DNA from: Neckera pumila | Taxonomy: Eukaryota > Streptophyta > Bryopsida > Hypnales > Neckeraceae | Assembly (NCBI GenBank): GCA_963969595.1 | Contig: OZ018415.1 | Span: forward strand, 11,160,001-11,224,000 | Length of the DNA: 64,000 nt | Reading direction: 5' to 3' | In this document: piece by piece, positions 1 to 11,764 of the stretch | How positions within the stretch are numbered: the stretch's first letter is position 1 | How the letters are laid out: the number at the start of each line of letters is the position of its first letter | Translations under genes and position numbers: made by a program | Notes under the pieces: generated by a model | Database searches by the model: none | Told to the model about the DNA's origin: nothing | What the model saw: only the letters and a program-made list of their open reading frames with translations

Positions 1-835
1 AAGCAAATCTAATCCAAAAGTTTACCTATATCCATTCCTACACATTCATTACCATCACATTCAAACCCAATATAAGTATTGGTACATTTCGGTCCATGCT
101 ATCATATATAATGCAATAAACTAAGTCATAAGTTCATGATCAAATGCAAAAATGTAAAAATGGTTTGGACCATGTAGCCAATGTTTATATACATGATTCT
201 ATGAAATTCTTGAGAAATTTACAGATTCATTTTTGTAATAGAAGTAGATGGAAATATGACCCATTTCTTGATGGAGACAAATGAAGGTGTGACTCATTTT
301 GTAATATATGATCGTGAAATTTTTCAAATGCATACAATATATAGATTATATTGAAGCTTGGATAGTTGTTCCATTCCCAGTATGATGAAGTTGCTTCATT
401 TAGATCTGTCGTTACCTTTTTTTTTCTTCTAGCCAAAGGATGTTGTCACCAAAAGTCTTAGAGATGAATTTAGACTTACTTTTGTACCAAATTCACATTG
501 CAAACATCGCTCCTAAAAGTGCGTTGCCATTAGGCTCCTAGACCTCCAAATTTGGGAGGTCCAAGCGGTTTCCATTGTCCAACCAACTCTAGGCTCCCCT
601 CTAATTAGACCTCCAACCTCTAGCCCTTGCAAATCGGCTTTGCAGACTTGGAGGGCCTGGCCCTTGGCTTGGAGGGGGCTTATTCAAAGAAAAAAATAAA
701 TTAATTTGCACACAAGCCGGGGGAAGACTTGATTTAAAGCTGATTATTTCTAAATTGGAGCTGGGAGTTGCGCCATTTTGGGTGGCAAGTGCGACACATG
801 TTGTCGGTTGACACAATTTTAATGTGGCTAAAGTC

Positions 836-1265
836 CGAACTCTGTTATGGCAACCTAAAGTAGGAGGCTCTGAAAGCGAGCGGGCACTGCCCATATAGGT
901 TTGTCTGAAATCGACATGAGGTGGTGGATAAATGGACCTTCTATACTCATTGAATGGATCGATAAAAAAAATATTATTTATTGCAAGAGCCCATCATTCT
1001 CTTTGCTTTTTCCATTTCATGGTTTATGAAAGACCTAAGGTCATAAATAGGAACCTATGACTCTTCTTGTTCAAAAATTCATAAGTAATTCAAAAATGCT
1101 TCAAAAAATACAAAACAACTTATGTTACAATCAAGATCTATTTCTCTTTATCTGAAAAATGAGCTAAAAGTAATCCCATCCAAAAGACCACATGAAAAAG
1201 GCAGATCAGCCCTTAGATGCTCACTTTCAGAGCCTCCTACCTTAGTGGTAACTAGTGTGCCCTGT
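836..1265. repeat. Inverted repeat pair of an unknown dispersed element
   Basis: The reverse complement of about 836-885 reads much like 1215-1265. Both contain TTTCAGAGCCTCCTAC followed by a diverged TTAG...GGT stretch. The arms are about 45-50 bp and imperfect, roughly 330 bp apart. They could be the ends of a decayed non-autonomous DNA element or two inverted copies of a dispersed repeat. No target-site duplication was recognised. Confidence 0.5.
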
Positions 1266-1279
1266 GTCGCTGCCACAAC

Positions 1280-1445
1280 TAAAATCAAAGGAAAAGTAAT
1301 TTTCTAACTCTCGGTTCCACTCCCAGTTCTACTTCTAGAAGCAAGAACGCCACCAAAATCAAATTAAAAGCAATTTTCTAACTCTTGGTTCCACTCCAGT
1401 AGCAAGAACGCCACCAAAATCAAAGTAAAAGTAATTTTCTAATTT
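1280..1445. repeat. Imperfect tandem repeat, about 65-80 bp period, 2-3 units
   Basis: The phrase AAAATCAAA followed by AAAAG and AATTTTCTAA recurs three times. Between copies lies GGTTCCACTCC plus AGCAAGAACGCCACC, which occurs twice. Units differ by small indels, so this is an old local duplication with no coding potential. Confidence 0.6.
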
Positions 1446-1596
1446 TTTAATCAATAAATACTTTGAAATTCAATAACTTTTGCACCACCACTCCAAACGC
1501 CACAAAAACAAGCCGGTGCACCCCTCCTCGGCGAGAGCTTTCCGACGGTACCAAGCACGCGTCCGGGGATGCACGGTCAGGAAGTTGTCCACGTTG

Positions 1597-1643
1597 CAAA
1601 CAAAACAAAACAAAACAAAACAAAACAAGCAAACAAACAAACA
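1597..1643. repeat. CAAAA/CAAA microsatellite
   Basis: A run of CAAAA units passes into CAAA units just upstream of the cyclophilin leader. It is simple-sequence DNA. Confidence 0.85.
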
Positions 1644-1994
1644 GCCTCATTTAAGGTATTGATGGAAACGTAGTCCAGGTCCTCGATGGAGACCGGCTCT
1701 AACAACCATGCGTGGACATACCTTTACCTACAGTAGATCAAATGACATGCAAAAGAGACAGAGCTTGCAATTCTGCAAAGAAGAACTGCCACCTGGATTT
1801 GCTGGGGTTGATGACGTGTCGACCTACCTACTTTCCGACCGACCAAGTGATCGACTCGGTCGGCCTGTCGTCGTAGCAATAGTGGATGCTTGAAACTCCG
1901 TCGCCATAGCCACGGCTCCTTCATTTCAATTTGATCATCGACAACATCGTTGCTTTGGTTGTGGAAGGAAGGGTTTATCTTCTTCAGCATCGCC

Positions 1995-3912
<1,918 letters not shown>

Positions 3913-4967
3913 GTTACCAAGAGGTACTTTTAGGAGCTTGTCTTGGTGTAATTTCAGTTACACCAATTCTGCGGATGTTCTTAGTTGAGCTTGAGGGAGG
4001 TATGAGCAGAAGTATCACCGTTAGGCCCCATTGTTAGGACACTTTTTTCTGTGCACTATTCAACATGGATTGGCTTCGCTTCTTTCTTGAGACACTAGTC
4101 TGTGATTTGCAACAAAAATTTGTAAGACCAGTTATGCACAGATGTTTTGAGCCAAAGGAGATAATCAAAGCGTTTTGTTCAAGGAGTTGCAACTGTGTTG
4201 ATAAATTAGCCCTTATCGATGCCTGTCAAGCGAGTGAATTACTTTGTGAACTCAGACTGAATAAAAAACAATCTCTCCGTGCAAGCAGTATGCAGGTGCA
4301 GTGAGAGAATGCTTCTCAAGCACTGCACTTTTCGTACAGAGCTCAGTATTATTGTGTGCATGCCCGGCCCCACGCAATTACTCAGGCCACAGAATCAGAA
4401 AAGAGTTAAAAGATAGACTCAGTGCTTGTACTTCTGTTCACATGCACGGTTGCTGAGCTTGACATCGTGGGTTCTTGAAGGCATTGCCCGTTGCAGCTAC
4501 TCAGTGTTGGCTTTATTATGGATTAAGAACAAGTATAATCTCGGGATAAGTTATCGATAAGTTCGACGGAGTCGTGATGTTGAGAAAGTTTTTATTGCGA
4601 GTAGCAGTCAATGGAGACTTTGAATGGGCATTGGTAGTTTCATGAGGATGAGGTTTTGTTAGGGTTTGAGTGCTATGGGGGAGAAGCGCAAGGGTTGTGG
4701 CCGCTTTCTTTCCGCGAGCTTGTACACATGCGTCTTGAGTTCCATCCGAGAGTAGAATTTCTCTGGTCCGTCCTTCCATGGCGGTTTCTTTGCTCTTGTC
4801 AAACCCAGGGACGTATCCTAACTCGCTCAAGATACTAACACGTTCAATGGCGCGCTTGCCAATTGCTGTGAACGACAACGTCGTGAAACGAGGGTTGTAG
4901 GTTACGAGGAAGCCCGTTCTTTGAAGAGTGAGCTAGTGAGTGCTTCGTGTGGGTTTTACTTTTGAAG
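3913..4967. other. Cyclophilin 3' flank and CEP120-like promoter/leader
   Basis: The interval separates two genes on the same strand. No conserved coding sequence is visible. The right part (about 4640-4967) is GC-richer and likely holds the leader of the downstream gene. It includes an AGGGTTT telo-box-like motif near 4661 and an upstream reading frame at 4847-4900. Confidence 0.5.
4847..4900 (+). promoter_or_regulatory. Possible uORF ahead of the CEP120-like gene
   Basis: An ATG at 4847 opens a 17-codon frame ending at a TAG at 4900, 67 bases before the main ATG at 4968. If the transcript starts upstream of it, the frame could reduce translation of the main protein. No transcript data support this, and the peptide resembles nothing known to me. 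Confidence 0.3.
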
Positions 4968-7900
4968 ATGAGGGGATGGGAATCCAAAAACGGGAACTCG
5001 AGCGGCAGTGAAGGGGAGGGAAAGGAAATAACAAGCGGGGAAGAAGAGGCGCGATTGTTTTGCATCAGCATCAATGTTTGCAGCTTCAAAGCCACCCAGC
5101 ACTTGCCCATGCGTTCTGTCAATTTGTTTGTGCGAGTCGTGCTGCCGGAGATCGTGCGAGCTGCCGTGGAGGCGAGTGATCTGCCCTCGAAGATTACGGC
5201 GTCGCTGCGGACTCACCCTCCTGTGCTTGTTGAGCGCAGTACTGAAGTCAATATTTCCAATGGGTAAGCCCGTTCTTGGAGACCTTGATCTGCTCTCCTG
5301 CATTCTATCTCTCGCGTCTGTCATACTTCCTGCCATTCTTCCTCGTGTATGTTGAACTGAATGGGTACCGTGCAGGAAGAGGTTTCTTCCGGTATTGACC
5401 TTGGTCTCTTGCTGAGCACCCCTTGCTCACCATCAGTATGCAGGGGTTGTGTTGCTTAATCGCAACAAATTTTGAGATCGTTTAATATAATCGGAGTGTT
5501 GTAATACCTTCCTTTATGTACTTTGCTAAAAAATACTCCGTAGGGTTTATATCCTTTGTGTAAATGCGTCCCCTTCATATTTATTGACTTCTTTACTCTA
5601 TTTGTCTACGAGATATTTGGTGGAATTTATGCTTTTCAAAGCAGCTTTGCTACTTTGAAGGACCGAAAACATGTAGCAGTGTTGATTGTATGGAGGATCG
5701 TTCTTGGGTGGGACTGTCCAGACAGAGGTTTATCCGCAAATGCAAAGAAAGATGGGCTGATTGATGATGGCTGGGTGTGGGGGTTGCTGGATGATCACAT
5801 TGTGGCTTCACAGTTACGTTACATTGAAACTTCCTGCTTCACCAATTGCCATGACTGCAATGCTGGCGTTAGGACCCGAGGTTAAAGCTTATATTCTTCA
5901 TCGAGACAAGTAAGATTTTATGCCTGTTTCTTCTTCCTTTTCGTTTGAATTCCTCGAAATTAGTAGTGTTTGATTCTTAAAGATTGTAGAAACACTGTTT
6001 TATGGCTGCACTTGCAGATATGCCGCAGATTCTGTACTTGGTGTCGCCAATTTACCGATGAAACTTCTCATGGAGCAACCAGTGATAGATGGATATGCTT
6101 CCGTGCAGGGTCCTGGTACTGTTGGGGGAAAGGTTGAAGACGTGAGCATGCTGATCTACCACCGTGAATTCTTTATTGCCGAGTCTTTAGCCACATTTGC
6201 TGAATCTTTAGCCACATTGCTAAATCTTTACGATGAATCCTTGACAGCTTTAATCCTGCCAAAGTACTTTTTTTCCCGGTGCTGGAGTAAAATTTGGTTC
6301 TCTTAAAGCTGAGGTATATCTTGAAATGCAGGTAAAAATTGGATCACTACGAGTTGTTCTCGCGATTGAAGACATTGGTGCTGTGGTTAGCACCGAGCCT
6401 GTAAAATTCAGGATAGGAGCATCTCCTGGCCCTGCACGGCAGCCACGATCAGATGACATTGCTGCTGCAAAACGCAATGTCTTGTTTTCTGCTGATTGTA
6501 GCCATATGAAAGGAGAGCCAGACGTTGTGCAGAATCTAGGTGAGGCAGAGCCAGGGGAAGTGCTGATGCAGGCATTGAATAGTAGTGGTGAGACTCCTTG
6601 TAATAAAAGAAGGAAGAGCGTATCCGCTAGTTGGAAAACTACATCTCCAAAGAAGGGTCCTTCAATGAGTGATGCTGATGGACATATGAAGACCAGAGAT
6701 GGGGCGAGCGATGAAGATATTCGCAGACTACCAGAATACGAGATGGCATGGGAGTTTGAGATGTGGCGAAGATCAGAGGAAGCTAGATGGCTCGAGGAAT
6801 TGAAAGAGCGGGAAGCAGCTAGAATGAGTGAACTTGAAGCAGACTGGAGGAAGAAAGAGAACCAACGTGTGGCCGAAATGCGCAATTTCCAAGCAGTGCA
6901 AGCTGAGCTGGAGGCCAAGTTACGGTAGGGATCTATCTCTTGTGCAAGTCTCTTATCATGTATCTATCTGGTTGATTTGAGGTAAAAAAATATGAACACC
7001 AAATTTGTCGCCGAAACCTTTGTTCCTTATAATATATCAGGCTTATGTCCTGGTTTTTGAATTTAACAGCAGTCGAGAATTTTTTTGACGCAACAGGGCA
7101 ACGCTTTCTAAGTTGGAAAAACGAGAGAGAAGTGTAAATGTTGCAGAAGAAGGTCTGGAACGTCGTACAGAAGCATTGGAACGGGCTTATGCAAATCGCA
7201 CTTCTGATGCTCAGGTTTCATGCTTGAAGAGCAGTACATGCTGAATTATCGACTTCCTTCAAGACACTTAAGCTCAAGAACCTATTTGGTTTAATAAATT
7301 AGAATACCCACTCATATCATAATTAGAGGACCAACCTGTTCACCATGCTCAAAGACTGTCTTTCTTTGCTAGATGTCAAAAATCAGGGCGCATATCAATC
7401 AGAGTATTTTTATGGTGCTTCTGTCAGGTTGCAGTTAAGAGGCTGCAGGCTGAATGCGAGCATCGTCTGGAGCTTGAGCGGAGCAAGCTCACTTCTTTGC
7501 AAGAGCAGTATGGAGTGCTTGAGCAGAGGTTGGCAACCTCGAATGGCTCACTAGCAAATTTGGAGAAACAGTTTCAAGATTATAAATCTGCATTAAGAAA
7601 TACCAAGGAGTCTGACCTTTTGGGGCAGATCTTTGGTCTGAAACAGCAGTGTTGCAATCTGGAGCGGAAATGTGAGCTAGCGATCCATTCTAGAGATGAT
7701 TATAAATCCCAGGTACGTCATTTATGTTGAGTGTCGATGATGAGTTCTGTTCTGATGAATCTACAACATGGTTGTTGTTGGTCTTAGTCCGTGCCCAGTT
7801 GAACACATTGAAAAGCTTTCGCTTTGTAAACCCTCAGGTGATGAAGATGGCGAAGGAACTCGCTAAGTTACATCGTGTACGGGAGGTTCAGCGGCACCAG

Positions 7901-8932
7901 GCTACTGAAGACAAGCTTCGACTGGAGTCGCGAGCCGTTGCTGCCATTGTGAAATCCCAGTGCCAGAAGGCAAGAGAAGATCGGTTGGAGCTGCAAAGCC
8001 TTAAGAAGCAGCTAGGCCTTCTTCAGCTCCGGGAACAAAAATCGTTTACTGCACCGCAGGAGTATGAAATCTCTCCGAGGAAACTGAATCCCACAGTCAT
8101 TGACCAATCTTCATCTCCTGCAAGGAAGAGTGGTCTGCCCAATCCTGCTCTGCCTGGCGTTGCCAAGTGCAAGGATGGAGCACAACCGCCATCTGGTCTC
8201 CAAATATTTCAGGTGTGTTCTAGGTAGTATTTTTGTTCCGCCCACTGCAAACTGCTACCCTTGTCATTTAGAAGTAGTGCACACGCTCATAACCCGCAAG
8301 TGTTTAATGGCCAAAAGGGACCACTAGGAGTGACTTCAAGACGGTAACCAAAATCATGTTCTTCATTTTGAATGGTAAAAATATGTTTTAGATGTTACTG
8401 TAATTATTAATAAGACGCCCAAGTAAATTTTATATTCGTAGTTCAGGCACTTAAGAAGATGAAATTATCATTGCAGAAATATTCATGTAATTATCTGCCA
8501 ATTAATGACACTTTCTGAATTTTAGGCTGCATTGTCAACGACAGGACCTACAAATTTGTTGGACGTGAAGGTTGGTTTTATGCATTACAGATGCTAATCC
8601 GTAACAGTAGTGACTGCTTGTTCTCGCAGGATTCGTCAGATATGTTAAAACACGGAGAACCTGCTCCCAATACTCTTTGGTCCACGCAACAGATTCAAAT
8701 CCCTGCTGAACAAAGTGGTGCAATCATGAAGCCCTGTCACGGTGGTTTTGGACATAAAGACTCTACTTCTTATGACTTTGAGCTGATTTCGAAAGCAAAC
8801 AAAAGTAAGCTTGAGAAACTTCAGAAGCAAAGAGCTTATTTACTTGGAACGGGGGTTTATAATGCAGGTGATCGCGTCATCAAAGGATTAGACCAGGAGA
8901 TCCAGATGCTAATGACCGGTGCCTTTAATTAA
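4968..8932 (+). CDS. CEP120: CEP120-like centriole/basal-body assembly protein
   Basis: Exons are 4968-5263, 5814-5909, 6018-6141, 6332-6924, 7097-7214, 7428-7712, 7838-8212, 8526-8570 and 8630-8932. All junctions are GT-AG and in frame, giving 744 residues. Residues about 30-190 form a C2-like domain matching the third C2 of animal CEP120, with FCISINV at its start and ILHRDK and VVLAIEDIG further on. Coiled coil follows from about residue 310, opening with EFEMWRRSEEARWLEELKE and running to about 590. The C-terminal signature TGVYNAGDRVIKGLDQEI matches TGVYNHEDRIISELDRQI of human CEP120. In animals the protein promotes centriole elongation and maturation with CPAP and SPICE1. In plants it is expected only where sperm are flagellated, in blepharoplast and basal-body formation. 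Animal CEP120 is about 986 residues with two more N-terminal C2 domains; none is visible upstream here. Identity as CEP120 is strong; the 5' end is less certain. Confidence 0.88.
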
Positions 8933-9290
8933 GTATAAAACATTGCTCTGCGGGTGGCATGTTTCCTTGATAGCAGAAGCAGTTGTCTGTGTTTCTATCC
9001 CAATTATTTTGGAATTTGGGATCAATTTTGGCTGAGCTCTACACTGAACAGGAATGAAACTATCAGCCTGGTGGGCTGGTGGTGTTGGTCTTAGAAGGTG
9101 AATCTATTCAAAATTTTGCATAGAGCAAAAGCCTTGGAATGCCGTATTTAAGTTATGGCTTTTGATTTTCCATTCACATTCGTTTTTACACATGTTCCCA
9201 GCAACAATTCTGTGACACGGGACTTTCAGGGAAACATGAAATTTGAATTGCTGCATGTGATACGGTAGTGTAGTACGATGCATGTATTAG

Positions 9291-9319
9291 ACAACCGGTT
9301 ATCGGACATAACCGGTTGT
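9291..9319. repeat. Perfect hairpin palindrome
   Basis: ACAACCGGTTAT and its exact reverse complement ATAACCGGTTGT are separated by 5 bases. A related ACAACCAGTTAT lies near 9463, so this may be the end of a decayed element rather than a functional site. No poly-T tract follows in a way that suggests an RNA gene. Confidence 0.8.
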
Positions 9320-9780
9320 TCACTTTTCAATCACAACCTTTGATCTCTGTGATCCAAGGGTGGAGGAAGCAAGTTGAGAGGAGAGAAGGTTATGAGTTGC
9401 AACTTGTAATGGTAATGGTGATGGGTTGCTAATGGGACAATGCCATGTGAGTGTTGAAAACTCAACAACCAGTTATGTGAATATAACCAAGCAGCCAAGT
9501 TGTCCCTCTGTCATGGGCTCGCTTTTCAAGTAGAAGAGTCAACCCATTCTTGATCTTGATCGACGCCCCATTGTAACCATGTAAGGTAGAGCCATCCATA
9601 ACTGACCAAATAAGAAATTTCAACATGATTTGAGTAGTGTAGGCAAAACAAATATTTTTTAGAGGTACAATAGAAATGGTAAGGCATTTTTTTGATTGCA
9701 AAAAAGTTGGTAATTTATTGCTCGAATTGAAATTACTAGGAATTTTAGGAGGCAAAAAGTGCTCTAGATCCATGACCAAC

Positions 9781-9980
9781 GTTTAGACTCTTCTAATGTC
9801 GATCATTCAATAACTTTTTTCCTAATCATTGTTTAGACTCTTCTAATGTCGATCATTCAATAACTTTTTTCCTAATCATTGTTTAGACTCTTCTAATGTC
9901 GATCATTCAATAACTTTTTTCCTAATCATTGTTTAGACTCTTCTAATGTCGATCATTCAATAACTTTTTTCCTAATCATT
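9781..9980. repeat. Exact tandem array, 4 x 50 bp
   Basis: Four consecutive 50-bp units starting GTTTAGACTC and ending CCTAATCATT show no difference between copies. Each unit has a stop in every forward frame. Complete identity implies very recent expansion or ongoing homogenisation. Collapse or duplication during assembly is also possible. Confidence 0.95.
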
Positions 9981-11764
9981 ATTCCCTACGTCTTTCTCAC
10001 AACTTGAGACAATTATCATGTAGTTCCAACCGTGAAAAGGAAACAAAAAACATTCTAAGCTTGGTCAAAAATATGTGCACCTATAGGTCGGAAATAGGTC
10101 ACTGGTCGGGAATGGGTGGCTCTTCTTTATATTGTTATCTTTTTGTGAAGGAAGAGATGACCAATGATTACTTATTTCATGGTTCCTAGGGCAGTGTGGC
10201 ACATTAGGATTGCTTCCAAGACTCTCAATATAGCAACCAGCCTTTGGTGGATTTTGCAACCAGCCATGGTTGGAAATAAGAAAACCTCTATGATTAAAAT
10301 GAATTAAGCAACTTTAATTTAGTGACATCTTTAATGTCACTAAAAGTAATGGAATAACTTAATGATTATGCTAGGAACATCTACCTTTTAGCAATAGGAA
10401 AAATATCACAAGAAGTTTCTATTTCAGAAACTCAACATTGTCATCATATAAGAAAATACTATGACTATCCAATCCCATCACACAAACTCTTGTATCGGAT
10501 TGGCAAAGGACAAGAGACTCATTCAGCATGCTTCAAATGTTCTTCAAAACTTCATAAGAAACTCATACTTTGTCAAAAGTATATAATTTTAACTCAATTG
10601 GTATTCCCTTTCTCCCCTTGAAAAATAGAAACCTAAGTTTCTTTTTCAATGAACCCAATTTTGGATTCGGCAGCCAACCCAAACTCTCCCTCGTGCTCAG
10701 CTCGTGCTCAGCTTCCTTGAGCGTGCCTGCCAAGTGGGTCTGCCTGCGAGGGGGGGCCGCGGTGTATGATGAAGCCGGCATCATTTCAGGAGATGGCGCG
10801 GACTCGGCGCCGATGATGCCGCCGTAGCTGCGCCGCTGCTCCTGCAACGAAGTTCGACTGCATTGGTCCTGCAGCAGGGCCGGGGACTCCCGGAATCTCA
10901 TCATCCCACAAGACCTTCCTTCCTGACATGAGAAGTGACATTCCCACAGTAACTTAGTGCAGTTGCAGCAGGGCCAGCAGGCCAGGCAAGCTCATCCCAA
11001 CACGCCTTCCGTACGTCTGCAGTCGAGTCGCCCACTCACGCCCCTGGCTCCACCCACCCTCCTCCCTCTCGCACAGACAGACCGAAAGCGTGCTGCTCCG
11101 GCCTTCTCCAAGACCCATCATCATGCACACCGTCGTCGAACCCACATCTGCATGGATGGACTCAACAAGACCTCGAAGCTGGGGATACTCGTCGTGGCTT
11201 TCTGTTTCTGCGGGCTAGAGGCCACTTGGGGGAATTACGTGCTTCTTTTTTCATGGGTCGACGACGTGGGACGACGTGGAATTCGTCATTTGAGGTCTCG
11301 TCGGGAGGGATCTGATGCTGGACTCGCTGGGAGGATGCAATTGCAGCCACGTTGGGGAGGGAAGGGCCAGAGACGGACAATTGGGATGAAGCCGTGAGAG
11401 GCAGCGGCGTTGGACATGGGGGGAGTTACTTTTGTTGGACTGACTGTGGGAGGATGAGGCTGTTCTTGATGAGGCATTGTCCGTTGGGATTTCGATAGTT
11501 TCGACTGGTTGTGATCTTGGCGGTGGAGACTTGGAATGAAAGTGCGTTGGTGAGGATCAGGGGTTGTTAGGGTTGGGTGGCCGTAGAAGAGAAGCGCAAG
11601 GGCTGGACGAGTGCAAGTAACTGAGAGAAGAAATTGCACTTCAGGGATGTGGTGAGCCATATCTCCATGAATTAAATAAGACTTGGAAACGGAGATCGGT
11701 GGCAGCAAGGTTCAATTGCCCTGTTGGAGAGCGAGTGTGGTCATAGTGGGAGGGAAGGAGAACG

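Larger units (their letters stand above)
1..1994. other. Intergenic flank, repeat-bearing
   Basis: I find no convincing gene here. The open frames are short, overlap on both strands and resemble nothing I know. The stretch holds an inverted repeat (about 836-885 against 1215-1265), an imperfect tandem repeat (about 1280-1445) and a CAAAA/CAAA microsatellite near 1597-1643. The last few hundred bases are GC-richer and probably carry the promoter and 5' leader of the cyclophilin gene at 1995. Confidence 0.6.
8933..11764. other. Intergenic: 3' flank, tandem array, transporter promoter
   Basis: No gene is recognised in this interval. It contains a perfect 12-bp-arm palindrome (9291-9319) and a four-copy tandem array (9781-9980). 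From about 10,680 it is GC-richer and likely forms the promoter and 5' leader of the transporter. Overlapping open frames on both strands in the leader (for example at 11152-11397, plus strand) lack family resemblance. Confidence 0.5.

Noticed and set aside
6250..6918. A 222-codon minus-strand frame
   Set aside because: It is the shadow of CEP120-like exon 4, whose plus-strand translation has clear C2 and coiled-coil homology.
11152..11397. An 82-codon plus-strand frame with a signal-peptide-like start (SKLGILVVAFCFCGLEA)
   Set aside because: It lies in the GC-rich leader of the transporter, has overlapping long frames on the other strand, no recognised family and no clear splice partner. 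A chance frame or uORF is more likely.
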